From JBHHZJ01 sp046758005 (GTDB lineage: Bacteria > Pseudomonadota > Alphaproteobacteria > Kiloniellales > J153): 57,153 nucleotides of DNA. The DNA is taken from assembly GCA_046758005.1 (NCBI GenBank), contig JBHHZJ010000010.1, positions 1 through 57,153 on the forward strand, read 5' to 3'. The stretch's first letter is position 1. The number at the start of each line of letters is the position of its first letter. Under the pieces are notes generated by a model. The model was given only the letters and a program-made list of their open reading frames with translations, did no database searches and was not told the DNA's origin. The position numbers and the translations under genes were made by a program. Of the stretch, positions 25,285 through 33,749 are shown piece by piece.

Positions 25285-25872
25285 ATGCCGTCCGTCATCG
25301 AACCGATCAGGCCCGGCCAGGGGCCGGATGCCGATGTGAACAAGCTGTTGCAGGACGCCGTCGACGGTTGGTGGAACGACTCGGCGATGTTCGGCGTCAT
25401 CGGGCGTCAACCGGCCTTGTTGAAGGCCATCGTTCCGGTGTTCGAGGCCTTTTTCATGGCGGGGCGTCTTCCGGCGCACATGTTCGAGCTGATGCGCCTG
25501 AAGACGGGCGAGATCAATCGCTGCTCCTATTGCGCAACGGTGCGCGCCGCCGGCATTCGCGATGAAGTCCGTCCCAAGGAAGGCGCGGTGTTCGGGGAGA
25601 TCGACGCGGAAGGTCTCACCCGGCGCGAATACCTCGGCGTCAAGCTGGCCGAGTACATGGCGGGCGACCCCAACTACATTCCCGAGGCCTTCTACGAGGC
25701 GCTCAAGGCCGAGTTCTCGGAGGAGGAAATCGTCGAGCTCGTCTTCGCCTGCAGCGTCTTCAACTTCGGCAACAAGTTCAACATCACCATGCGGCTCGAC
25801 AGCGCCCCAGAGAGCAAGTACCCGAAGGGAATGACCTATCCGCTGGATGAGGCCCGGGTGGCGGCGGAGTAG
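25285..25872 (+). CDS. AhpD-like (carboxymuconolactone decarboxylase family) protein
   Basis: A 195-residue helical protein with a CxxC pair in INRCSYCATVRAAG, the AhpD redox motif, though the usual following histidine is replaced. GGGGAGG lies five bases before the ATG. The gene overlaps nothing and is followed 5 bp later by a thioredoxin gene, a pairing that suggests thiol-based peroxide or alkyl-hydroperoxide removal. It is longer than the other AhpD-like protein at 3.2 kb and shares little with it. Confidence 0.85.
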   Translation: MPSVIEPIRPGQGPDADVNKLLQDAVDGWWNDSAMFGVIGRQPALLKAIVPVFEAFFMAGRLPAHMFELMRLKTGEINRCSYCATVRAAGIRDEVRPKEGAVFGEIDAEGLTRREYLGVKLAEYMAGDPNYIPEAFYEALKAEFSEEEIVELVFACSVFNFGNKFNITMRLDSAPESKYPKGMTYPLDEARVAAE

Positions 25873-25877
25873 GCCCG

Positions 25878-26210
25878 TTGGCCGAGAGCGCGCTGCGCAA
25901 CCTTCGGGACCTCGACGCCGAGGGCTGCCGCGACGTGATCCGGAACGAACCGCTGGTGCTCGTCGACTTCTGGGCATCCTGGTGCGGCCCCTGTCGCGCG
26001 GTGAAGCCCATGCTGGAGGAGCTGGCCGGTCGGCATCCGCAGGTGCAGGTCGTGAAGATCGACGTGGAAAAAAACGGGGCCTTTGCCGATGATCTAGGCG
26101 TTTCGGGCGTTCCCACGCTGCTTGTCTTCAAGGCGGGCGAGTGCGTCGAGCGCCTGGTGGGAAAGGTGCCCTACGTCTTCCTGGAGCGCGCCGTGCGCCG
26201 CCATGCCTGA
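25878..26210 (+). CDS. Thioredoxin
   Basis: A 110-residue thioredoxin with the WCGPC active site (VLVDFWASWCGPCRAV) and the cis-proline segment GVSGVPTLLVFKAGE. The start is TTG at 25878, five bases after the AhpD-like stop. Thioredoxin reductase is not nearby. It probably reduces the AhpD-like partner, which is inferred from spacing. It is of normal length and has no signal peptide. Confidence 0.93.
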   Translation: MAESALRNLRDLDAEGCRDVIRNEPLVLVDFWASWCGPCRAVKPMLEELAGRHPQVQVVKIDVEKNGAFADDLGVSGVPTLLVFKAGECVERLVGKVPYVFLERAVRRHA

Positions 26211-26304
26211 GCGTTCGGCGCGCGCCGAGGGAAAGAGCAGCCCTGGCCGCGAAGTTGACGAACCCCGGGCCCGGCTCGGCGCCCCACCGAGTAGCGGCGC
26301 CCCG

Positions 26305-26337
26305 GGCGTCTCCTAGGCGTCTCCTAGGCGTCTCCTA
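26305..26337. repeat. Three tandem copies of an 11-bp repeat
   Basis: GGCGTCTCCTA is repeated three times without gaps. The stop codon of the broken oxygenase gene on the minus strand lies in the third copy (26335-26337). It may reflect replication slippage. Confidence 0.85.
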
Positions 26338-27089
26338 TCGGACGGCGGCGCCAACCGCCTCATACGCGAACGTGAACGCCCCGAAGCGCCGGCCGGCGGT
26401 GACCGGCAGGGCTTCGTGCAGCAGCGAGCAGGAAAAAATCACCGCGCCGCCCGTATCGGGCTCGTAGAGCGCGCGGCTGTATTCCGGGAAGCGGAGCTGC
26501 CCGCCCTCGTACTCCCCGGTGTTCAGATTGATCGAAACCGCGAACCGGCGGCCCGAGGTCTGCGGCGTGGTGTTGTCCCGGTGCCGGCGGAAGTAGCCGC
26601 CTTGCGCGCCGTCGTAGCATCAGATGCGTACGCCTTCGAAGTTCGTCACCCTGTAGTTGAATACCTTGGAGATTTCCGGTACGAGCCGCCGTTTGATCCG
26701 CGTCTGCAACGCCTCTTTCAGGCCAGATTCGGACACGGATACGTCCGTGCGCTTCTTCAGGTCGGGCATCGCGTGCAGTTTTGAGGGAAGAGACACGGCG
26801 ACCACGTCCGACATCTTTTGGCCGGCCTCCCAGTACCGGATGAGCTCGCGACAAAGCTCCGGCTCGAGCACGCCGTGCACGATGTGCGCCGGCGCCTGCG
26901 CGCGCAGGACGGTGGGTGCCGTACGCTGAGGCGGGTACACGCGGCCAGCGCGTCCTCGAACGCATTGCCCGGAAAGACCTCCGCGATTCGCAGGTCCGTA
27001 TCGAGCACGATCACGCCGGGGACCTCCGGGCCCGTGGCGCGCAGCAGAAGCCGGTCCGGATCGACGAGAAACAGCGGGGCGGGCGGCAA
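26335..27089 (-). pseudogene. Broken redoxin/2OG-Fe(II) oxygenase fusion gene
   Basis: The minus strand encodes a C-terminal 2OG-Fe(II) oxygenase domain: VLEPELCREL, then CYDGAQGGYFRRHRDNTTPQ with the HxD iron motif, FAVSINLNTGEYEGGQLRFPE, and a distal histidine in FSCSLLHEALPVT. An in-frame TGA at 26620-26622 sits just before the CYDG segment. The N-terminal redoxin-like part (FLVDPDRLLLRATGPE...AFEDALAAC) is in a different frame, joined by a frameshift near 26935. Upstream of 27089 the expected peroxiredoxin start is degenerate. With two lesions the gene is almost certainly dead. Family assignment is from motif memory. Confidence 0.75.
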
Positions 27090-27339
27090 GGCCCTCCCCG
27101 CTGTCTCCGGGGCCTAACCTCGGCACGGTCGAAACTCTTCCAAGCCCTTGGCCGGCGCTTCCCCGCACGACGACGGCGGGTCTAGGAAATCGAAGCACAA
27201 ACCCGGATCGTGCAGGCTTCGCGGCCCGGTGCCCCGCGAACGCGGCGACCGCCCCGGGGCGCCGCGCCCGCCCGGACGACCCATTCGCCGCCATGAAACG
27301 GGTCAATATCAGCGGTGGTTGGTATAAGCTCCCTCGCCC

Positions 27340-29199
27340 ATGAGTTTTCTCGTCGCCCAGATCCTGACCGGCCTGGCGAGCGCGTCTTCGCTGTTCCTGG
27401 TCGCGGCCGGCCTGTCGATCATCTTCGGCCTCACGCGCATCGTGAACTTCGCCCACGGCTCGTTCTATATGCTGGGCGCGTATGCGGCCTACAGCCTGAG
27501 CGCCGCGCTCATGCCCGCGCTCGGCGGGTCCGGCTTCTGGCTCGCCCTGGTGCTGGCCGCGCTCGCCGTGGGGCTCCTGGGCGCCGTCATGGAGGTGCTG
27601 CTGCTCAGGCGCCTCTACCGCTCGGCGGAGCTGTTTCCCCTGCTCGCCACCTTCGGCGTCGTCCTCGTGGTGCAGGACGCGACGCTGGCCATCTGGGGAC
27701 CGGAGGATCTGCTCGGGCCGCGCGCGCCGGGGTTCGCCGGGGCGGTGTCGGTGCTCGGCGCGCGCATCCCCGCGTACGACCTGGTGCTCATCGCCGCCGG
27801 GCCGATCGTGCTCGGGCTGCTGTGGCTGCTGTTCCACCGCACGCGCTGGGGCCTGCTCCTGCGCGCGGCGACCGAGGACCGCGAGATGGCCGCGGCCCTC
27901 GGCGTCGATCAGAAGCGCCTGTTCACCGGCGTGCTGTTCCTCGGCGCGGCGCTCGCCGGCCTGGGCGGCGCCATGCAGTTGCCGCGCGAAGCCGCCAACC
28001 TGGGCATGGACCTGAACGTCATCGTCGAGGCCTTCGTCGTCGTGGTGATCGGCGGCATGGGCTCCGTCGTCGGGCCGTTCCTGGCCGCGCTGCTCATCGG
28101 CCAGCTCGGCGCCTTCGGCATCCTGATCTTTCCCCAGATCACGCTCGTGCTTCTGTTCCTGGTGATGGCCGTGGTGCTGGTCCTGCGCCCACAGGGCCTG
28201 CTCGGCCGTCCCGAGCATGTGGCGGTCACCGCTCAGGCGGTCTTCGAGCCGCCGCTGCGGCCGCCCGGGCGCGGGTTCGCCGTGGCCGCGGCGGCGCTGG
28301 TTGCCGGGCTGGCGCTGGTGCCGACGGTGGCCGGCGACTTCGCGCTCAAAGTGGCGACCGACATCCTGATCTTCGCCCTCTTCGCCGCGTCGCTCCAGTT
28401 CCTGACCGGGGTGAGCGGCATGATCTCCTTCGGTCACGCGGCCTATTTCGGGCTCGGCAGCTACGGCGCGGCGCTCCTGGTCCATCATCTTGGGCTGCCG
28501 ATGGAGGGCGCGCTGCTGGCGGCGCCCATGGCCGCCGGGCTCGGGGCGCTGGTTTTCGGCTGGTTCTGCGTGCGCCTGTCCGGGGTGTACCTGGCGATGC
28601 TGACCCTCGCGTTCGCCCAGATCGCGTGGTCCGCGGCCTTCCAGTGGGTCGCGCTGACCGGCGGCGACAACGGCATCCTGGGGGTGTGGCCGAGCCCGTG
28701 GGCCTCGGCCCGGGCCGCGTTCTACCTGCTGAGCCTGGCGCTGGTCGCGGCGGCGCTCATCGCCCTGCGCCGCATCGTTTTCGCCCCCTTCGGCTATGCA
28801 CTGCGCGCCGGGCGCGATTCGCCGCTGCGGGCCGACGCCATCGGCATCGACGTGCGCCGTCAACGCTGGCTCGGCTTCACCCTGGCCGGCGTCTTCGCCG
28901 GCCTCGCGGGCGGTCTATACGCGTTCCAGAACGGCAACGTGTTTCCCGACGCCCTGGCGATTCCGACCTCGGTCGACGCCCTGGTCATGATGCTGCTGGG
29001 TGGCGTGCAGACGCTGTCCGGCCCCCTGGTCGGCGCGGCGGCCTTCACCGGCCTGAAGGCCGAGCTGATGGTCCGGACCGATCTGTGGCGCGCCGTCGTG
29101 GGGGTCGTCATCATCGTGCTCGTGATCGCGTTTCCCCAGGGCATCGTCGGCGCCCTGCGCCGCGCCTGGGAGTCGCGCCCGAGGGCGGCCGAGGCATGA
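27340..29199 (+). CDS. Fused LivH-LivM branched-chain-type ABC permease
   Basis: A single 619-residue membrane protein joining two permeases usually made separately. Residues 1 to about 290 are LivH-like (SIIFGLTRIVNFAHGSFYMLGAYAA, GLGGAMQLPREAANLGMD, FVVVVIGGMGSV). From about 305 a LivM-like half follows (LTGVSGMISFGHAAYFGLGSYGAA, GDNGILGVWPSP, GLYAFQNGNVFP). The join is near GLLGRPEHV. It overlaps livG by 4 bp (ATGA). A TATAAG -10-like hexamer is visible about 16 bp before the ATG. Substrate unknown. Confidence 0.92.
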   Translation: MSFLVAQILTGLASASSLFLVAAGLSIIFGLTRIVNFAHGSFYMLGAYAAYSLSAALMPALGGSGFWLALVLAALAVGLLGAVMEVLLLRRLYRSAELFPLLATFGVVLVVQDATLAIWGPEDLLGPRAPGFAGAVSVLGARIPAYDLVLIAAGPIVLGLLWLLFHRTRWGLLLRAATEDREMAAALGVDQKRLFTGVLFLGAALAGLGGAMQLPREAANLGMDLNVIVEAFVVVVIGGMGSVVGPFLAALLIGQLGAFGILIFPQITLVLLFLVMAVVLVLRPQGLLGRPEHVAVTAQAVFEPPLRPPGRGFAVAAAALVAGLALVPTVAGDFALKVATDILIFALFAASLQFLTGVSGMISFGHAAYFGLGSYGAALLVHHLGLPMEGALLAAPMAAGLGALVFGWFCVRLSGVYLAMLTLAFAQIAWSAAFQWVALTGGDNGILGVWPSPWASARAAFYLLSLALVAAALIALRRIVFAPFGYALRAGRDSPLRADAIGIDVRRQRWLGFTLAGVFAGLAGGLYAFQNGNVFPDALAIPTSVDALVMMLLGGVQTLSGPLVGAAAFTGLKAELMVRTDLWRAVVGVVIIVLVIAFPQGIVGALRRAWESRPRAAEA

Positions 29200-29978
29200 G
29201 CGGTCCCGGCGGCGAGGTCCTGCGCGTCGAAGGCCTGCGCAAATCCTTCGGCCCGGTGCGCGCGGTCGACGGCGTCAGCCTCGGGGTCCGCGCCGGCGAG
29301 TTGCGCGCGCTCATCGGACCCAACGGCGCGGGCAAGAGCACGTGCTTCAACGTCGTCAACGGGCAGCTCCGGCCCGACGCGGGCCGGGTGCGCCTGGACG
29401 GCGAGGACATCACCGGCCTCGCGCCCCGCGACGTGTGGCGCCGCGGGGTCGGCCGCACGTTCCAGGTCGCCGCCACCTTCGGCTCCATGACCGTGGTCGA
29501 GAACGTGCAGATGGCCCTCATCTCGCACCACCACCGGTTCGGCGCCCTGTGGCCGCGCGCGGCCGGCCTGTACCGCGACGAAGCGATGGCGGCGCTGGTC
29601 AAGGTCGGCATGGCCGAACAGGCCGAGCGGCGCTGCGCCGTGCTCGCCTACGGCGACGTGAAGCGGGTCGAGCTCGCCGTCGCGCTCGCCAACAAGCCCC
29701 GTCTGCTGCTCATGGACGAACCGACCGCAGGCATGGCCCCGGCCGAGCGCGCCGCGCTCATGGACCTGGCCGCGCGCATCGCCCGCGAGGACGGCATCGC
29801 CGTCCTGTTCACCGAACACGACATGGACGTCGTTTTCCGTCACGCCGACCGCATCATGGTCCTCCATCGCGGCGCGGTCATCGCCGAGGGGCCGCCGGCG
29901 CAGGTGCGCGACGACCCCCGCGTGCGGGAGGTCTACCTCGGCTCGGCCCGCCGGCCGCCGGAGGCCCGGCCGTGTTGA
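29196..29978 (+). CDS. livG: Branched-chain-type ABC transporter ATP-binding protein
   Basis: A 260-residue ATPase. Walker A reads GPNGAGKST. The signature loop is degenerate, LAYGDVKRVELA, where LSxGxQQ is usual, a variation seen in LivG proteins. Walker B is RLLLMDEPTAGM and the switch region is FTEHDMDVVF, both hallmark LivG features. It overlaps the permease stop and the start of livF. No regulatory site is evident within the operon, so livHM-livG-livF should be one transcript. Confidence 0.92.
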   Translation: MSGPGGEVLRVEGLRKSFGPVRAVDGVSLGVRAGELRALIGPNGAGKSTCFNVVNGQLRPDAGRVRLDGEDITGLAPRDVWRRGVGRTFQVAATFGSMTVVENVQMALISHHHRFGALWPRAAGLYRDEAMAALVKVGMAEQAERRCAVLAYGDVKRVELAVALANKPRLLLMDEPTAGMAPAERAALMDLAARIAREDGIAVLFTEHDMDVVFRHADRIMVLHRGAVIAEGPPAQVRDDPRVREVYLGSARRPPEARPC

Positions 29979-30673
29979 GCGTGCGCGACCTCGACGTCCT
30001 CTACGGCCGCGCGCAGGTGCTGTTCGGCCTCTCGCTGGAAGTCGGCGCCGGCGAGGTCGTGGCGCTGCTCGGGCGCAACGGGGCGGGCAAATCAACGACG
30101 CTCAAGGCGATCATGGGCCTCATCCGAACGGCGCGCGGCGCGGTCACATTCGAGGGCCGGACGCTCACCGGGCTGGCGCCCAACGAGATCGCCCGCCTCG
30201 GCGTCGGCTACGTGCCCGAGGACCGGCGCATCTTCCGCGACTTGACGGTGGCCGAGAACCTGGAGGTCGGGCGCCGCCCGGCGCCAGAGGGCGGGCTCGC
30301 CTGGAGCCCCGAACGACTGTTCGAGCTGTTCCCCAACCTGGCCGAGCTCGGCCGGCGGCGCGGCGGCGAGATCAGCGGCGGCGAGCAGCAGATGCTGGCG
30401 CTCGCGCGCACGCTCATGGGCAATCCCCGCCTGCTGCTGCTCGACGAACCCTCGGAGGGCCTGGCTCCCGTGATCGCCGAGCAGCTGGCCCGCAGCATCG
30501 TGGCGCTTAAGGCCCGCGGGCTCGCGGTCCTGCTGTCCGAGCCAAACCCGCATTTCGCCCGCGAGGTCGCCGACCGCGCCGCCGTCATCGAAAAGGGCCG
30601 CATCCGGTACACCGGCACCACGGCCGAACTCATGGCCGACGAGGCGGCCCGGCGCAGCTATCTGGCGGTGTGA
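29972..30673 (+). CDS. livF: Branched-chain-type ABC transporter ATP-binding protein
   Basis: A 233-residue ATPase. Walker A GRNGAGKST, then YVPEDRRIFRDLTVAENL, the signature ISGGEQQMLALARTLM and Walker B RLLLLDEPSEGLAP identify LivF. The start is GTG at 29972, overlapping the livG stop; TTG three bases later is the alternative. The switch region reads LLSEPNPHFA where LVEQN is usual, but the Walker motifs are intact. It completes the importer, and the upstream binding protein at 23.8 kb is the likely partner. Confidence 0.92.
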   Translation: MLSVRDLDVLYGRAQVLFGLSLEVGAGEVVALLGRNGAGKSTTLKAIMGLIRTARGAVTFEGRTLTGLAPNEIARLGVGYVPEDRRIFRDLTVAENLEVGRRPAPEGGLAWSPERLFELFPNLAELGRRRGGEISGGEQQMLALARTLMGNPRLLLLDEPSEGLAPVIAEQLARSIVALKARGLAVLLSEPNPHFAREVADRAAVIEKGRIRYTGTTAELMADEAARRSYLAV

Positions 30674-30762
30674 ACCGGCTCCCGTGGTGCGGGCCCTGTG
30701 CCCCGGGATTCAGGGGCGGGCGCCTCGCGTTAAGATTCCGTTAACCCTTTGGCCGTACGAGC

Positions 30763-30792
30763 TTTGTCGCGATCCGGACAGGTTTTGTCGCG
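30763..30792. promoter_or_regulatory. Direct repeat TTTGTCGCG upstream of the corrinoid operon
   Basis: TTTGTCGCG occurs at 30763-30771 and 30784-30792, 21 bp apart, two helical turns on one face of the DNA. It lies about 100 bp before the corrinoid protein start in the 214-bp gap after livF. It could be an operator. The regulator is not known. Confidence 0.35.
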
Positions 30793-30887
30793 CCAGATGA
30801 AGCTTGACCGGCCGGTATCCGTACCAAAATGCTCGGGGCAGCGGGACCGGCGCCGCCGGGACTGCGCTTTTGTTCGAGGGCCTGCCA

Positions 30888-31604
30888 ATGTCGGACGCGG
30901 ACGATCTTGACCTTCGGTCGCTCGACGACGAAGAGCTCGTGCAGCAGATGCACGACGACCTTTACGACGGCCTCAAGGAAGAGGTCGAGGAAGGGGTCAA
31001 CATCCTGCTCGAACGCGGCTGGGCGCCGTACAGGGTCCTGACCGAGGCCCTGGTCGAGGGCATGCGGATCGTCGGCATCGACTTCCGCGACGGCATCCTG
31101 TTCGTCCCGGAGGTGCTGCTCGCGGCAAATTCGATGAAGGCCGGCATGACGATCCTGCGCCCGCTGCTCGCCGAGACCGGGGCGCCGACCATCGGCAAGA
31201 TGGTCATCGGCACGGTCAAGGGCGACATTCACGACATCGGCAAGAACCTGGTGTCCATGATGATGGAGGGCGCCGGATTCGAGGTCATCAACATCGGAAT
31301 CAACAACCCGGTCGAGAGCTATTTGGAGGCGCTCGAGGAGCACAAGCCGGACATTCTCGGCATGTCGGCGCTGCTGACCACGACGATGCCCTACATGAAG
31401 GTCGTGATCGACACGCTGAAGGAGAAGGGAATCCGCGACGACTACATCGTGCTCGTCGGCGGCGCGCCCTTGAACGAGGCCTTCGCCGAGGCGATCGGCG
31501 CCGACGCCTACTGCCGCGATGCGGCGGTCGCCGTCGACACCGCCAAGGAGTTCATGCGCCGCAAGCACAATATCCCACGCGGCCGGGGCAGCAGCGCGGC
31601 CTGA
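30888..31604 (+). CDS. Corrinoid (methyl-carrier) protein, MtbC/MtgC-like
   Basis: A 238-residue B12-binding methyl carrier. Residues 1 to about 90 form the helical cap domain (VEEGVNILLERGWAPYRVLTEALVEGM). The rest is the Rossmann-type domain with GDIHDIGKN, whose histidine is the lower axial ligand of cobalt, then INIGINNPVE and SALLTTTMPYM. Such proteins accept a methyl group from an MttB-family enzyme and give it to tetrahydrofolate or CoM. It leads the cluster. ATG chosen at MSDADDLDL, with GAGGG upstream; a longer frame exists. Confidence 0.92.
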   Translation: MSDADDLDLRSLDDEELVQQMHDDLYDGLKEEVEEGVNILLERGWAPYRVLTEALVEGMRIVGIDFRDGILFVPEVLLAANSMKAGMTILRPLLAETGAPTIGKMVIGTVKGDIHDIGKNLVSMMMEGAGFEVINIGINNPVESYLEALEEHKPDILGMSALLTTTMPYMKVVIDTLKEKGIRDDYIVLVGGAPLNEAFAEAIGADAYCRDAAVAVDTAKEFMRRKHNIPRGRGSSAA

Positions 31605-31642
31605 GGCGCGCGGCGAACTCTCACCGGGCAGGACAGGACAAA

Positions 31643-32269
31643 ATGCCGGGCGCCACGCTCCGGAATTCCAGGTCATCGGAGCGCCACGGACGCACGCTCG
31701 TCATCGCCTGCGGCGCGCTGGCGCGGGAGATCGTCGATCTGATCCGCCGCACCGGCTGGACGCACCTGTCGCTCACCTGCCTGCCGGCGATCTGGCACAA
31801 CACGCCGGAGAAGATCCCCGAGGCGGTGCGCGCCAAGATTCGCGCCGCGCGGCCGCGGTTCGACCGGATCGTCGTGGCCTACGGGGACTGCGGAACCGGC
31901 GGCCTGCTGGACAAGGTGCTCGCCGAGGAAGGGGTCGAGCGCATCGACGGCGCGCACTGCTACGCCTTCTACACCGGTGTCCGGGACTTCGCGTCCCTGG
32001 CCGCGGACGACCCGACGGGTTTCTATCTGACCGATTACCTCGTGCGTCACTTCGACCGGCTGATCGTGCAGGGGCTCGGCCTCGACCGGCACCCGGAGCT
32101 GCTGCCCGATTACTTCGGCAACTACACCAAGCTCGTCTACCTGGCGCAGACCGAGGACGCGGACCTACAGGCCCGGGCGGCGGCCGCGGCCACCCGCCTG
32201 GGTCTGGCTTACGAGTACCGGCCTACCGGCTACGGCGACCTCGGCCGCTTCTTGCGCATGGCCGGTTGA
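31643..32269 (+). CDS. DUF1638 family protein
   Basis: A 208-residue protein of the DUF1638 family. The visible invariant-looking elements are Cys23 (IACGALAREI), Cys46, His52 (AIWHNTPEKIP), Cys83 (YGDCGTGG) and His105-Cys106 (HCYAFYTG), which could form a metal or cluster site. Family function is not established. It sits 38 bp after the corrinoid gene and 13 bp before the next. DUF1638 genes recur beside MttB and corrinoid proteins in my recollection, so a role in corrinoid loading or methyl transfer is a fair guess only. Confidence 0.85.
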   Translation: MPGATLRNSRSSERHGRTLVIACGALAREIVDLIRRTGWTHLSLTCLPAIWHNTPEKIPEAVRAKIRAARPRFDRIVVAYGDCGTGGLLDKVLAEEGVERIDGAHCYAFYTGVRDFASLAADDPTGFYLTDYLVRHFDRLIVQGLGLDRHPELLPDYFGNYTKLVYLAQTEDADLQARAAAAATRLGLAYEYRPTGYGDLGRFLRMAG

Positions 32270-32282
32270 GCGGGGCGCGGCG

Positions 32283-32585
32283 ATGGCGAAGCTCACCGTG
32301 GTCTATTGGCGCGACATCCCGGCGCAGGTGATCGTCAAGGCCGGCCGGCAGAGCGCCAAGCGGCAGCTCTCGGAGCGCTTCGAGAAGGCGATCGACCGCG
32401 CCGCCATGCGCGCCAGGCTGCGCGACACCGACTCCTACCTGGCCGAATGGCGCCGCACCGAACCGGTCGATTGCGGCGACGACCTGGAGGCCGAGGCCGA
32501 GGTCGCGGCCCGGCGCCTGGAGGACGAGTACGGCGAGGCGCGCCTGAAGGCGCTGGTCGAGACCGGCGGGCGCGAGGGCGCGTGA
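32283..32585 (+). CDS. Small 'virulence factor' family protein (PF13769-like)
   Basis: A 100-residue soluble protein starting MAKLTVVYWRDIPAQVIVKAG, the opening pattern of the poorly named 'virulence factor' family. The later part is charged and helical (RRLEDEYGEARLKALVE). It is tightly packed between DUF1638 (13 bp) and the MetF-like gene (11 bp), so it is part of the same operon. The family name comes from an old annotation; here the context points to one-carbon metabolism. No catalytic residues can be assigned. Confidence 0.8.
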   Translation: MAKLTVVYWRDIPAQVIVKAGRQSAKRQLSERFEKAIDRAAMRARLRDTDSYLAEWRRTEPVDCGDDLEAEAEVAARRLEDEYGEARLKALVETGGREGA

Positions 32586-32596
32586 GGGAGACGGCC

Positions 32597-33556
32597 ATGG
32601 CCCTTTCGAGATCGGCGGGGCAGGCCGCCTGGCCGGAGCCCGACGAGCGGGTCGCGGTCAAGCGGCAGATCATGGACCTCGTCTCCGGCTTCTCGATCGA
32701 GACGACGCCGGGCTCGGCGCTCAAGATCCTGGACTACCGCGAGCACTTGCGGCCGGGCACCACGGTCAGCGTGACGTTCCTGCCGGGCTCCGACTTCGCC
32801 GACACCATCGCCACGGCCAAGCGCCTCAAGGACGAGGGCTTCAACCCGGCGCCCCACTTCGCCGCGCGCGCGATCCCCGGCCGGGCCGAATTCGAGGACT
32901 CCCTCAAGCGCCTCCAAGGCGAGGTCGGCGTCACCGAGGCGGTCGTCCTGGCCGGCAGCCAGGACGCGCCGCTCGGCGCGTTCGACAATTCCATGCAGCT
33001 GCTCGAGACAGGCCTGTTCGACAAGTACGGCATCCGCAGGATCGGCGTCGCCGGGCACCCGGAGGGCAGTCCGGACATTCCGCCCGCGCGCCTCGCCGAA
33101 GCGCTCGACTGGAAGAACCGCTTCGCCGAGCGCAGCGACGCAGCGTTCTACATCGCCACCCAGTTCTGCTTCGAGGCCGCGCCCGTCATCGCCTGGGACA
33201 AGGCGATCCGGGCCGCCGGGAACACGCTGCCCGTGCACATCGGCGTGCCCGGGCTGGCTACGCTGAAGACCCTGATCAACCACGCCAAGGCCTGCGGGGT
33301 CGGGCCGTCGATGCGGGTCCTGACGCGCCAGGCCCGCAACATCGCGAAGTTGATGGTGGTGAACGCGCCGGACCGGCTGATCCTCGACCTCGCCCGCTTC
33401 CGGGCTGCCGATCCCGACTGCGGCGTCGTCCGGGTCCACGTCTATCCCCTGGGCGGGCTGCGCCGCTCGGCCCAGTGGACCTATGCGGTGGTCGACGGCG
33501 ACTTCACGGTCAAACCCAACGGCAAGGGGTTCGCCGTGCACCGGAACTTCGAGTGA
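32597..33556 (+). CDS. Methylenetetrahydrofolate reductase-like protein
   Basis: A 319-residue protein of the MetF family (TIM barrel). Visible features include FSIETTPGSALKIL near the start, the glycine-poor VSVTFLPGSDFADTIATAKRL, AHPEGSPDIP-like AGHPEGSPDIPPARLAEALDWK and FYIATQFCFEAAPVIAW, which match MTHFR substrate and flavin contacts. In this cluster it would oxidise methyl-tetrahydrofolate to methylene-tetrahydrofolate, the reverse of methionine supply. It lacks a strong similarity to housekeeping MetF at the C-terminus. A 193-bp gap follows before the next gene. Confidence 0.85.
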   Translation: MALSRSAGQAAWPEPDERVAVKRQIMDLVSGFSIETTPGSALKILDYREHLRPGTTVSVTFLPGSDFADTIATAKRLKDEGFNPAPHFAARAIPGRAEFEDSLKRLQGEVGVTEAVVLAGSQDAPLGAFDNSMQLLETGLFDKYGIRRIGVAGHPEGSPDIPPARLAEALDWKNRFAERSDAAFYIATQFCFEAAPVIAWDKAIRAAGNTLPVHIGVPGLATLKTLINHAKACGVGPSMRVLTRQARNIAKLMVVNAPDRLILDLARFRAADPDCGVVRVHVYPLGGLRRSAQWTYAVVDGDFTVKPNGKGFAVHRNFE

Positions 33557-33749
33557 ATATCTACTTTTGAATAAAAGGACTTACCTTGAACTTCTCACAC
33601 CGCACGCGAGCCATAGCGCGATCTGACGAGTCCATGTCGCGCGTGCGCCAGCCGGACCCGGTCCGAAGGGCGCTGAATCCGGAACACAGGTCGAAGGGCC
33701 GCCGCCGCGCGCGCCCGGCCGCGCCCAACGCGAAGGGAACCCCAACCCC
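33557..33749. other. Intergenic gap in the corrinoid cluster, locally AT-rich
   Basis: The 193 bp between the MetF-like gene and the methyltransferase gene open with an AT-rich patch (33558-33600, including CTTTTGAATAAAAGG) that stands out in this GC-rich window. It may hold a second promoter for the downstream genes. I see no B12-box or riboswitch fold. Confidence 0.4.

Noticed and set aside
26620..26622. In-frame TGA as a selenocysteine codon
   Set aside because: The oxygenase family needs no selenocysteine there, no SECIS-like stem was evident downstream, and a separate frameshift already breaks the gene.
26620..28863. Long minus-strand frame of about 750 codons opposite livHM
   Set aside because: Its composition (Arg, Gln, His, Gly-rich with no domains) is that of a GC-rich antisense shadow; only its 3' end belongs to the oxygenase pseudogene.
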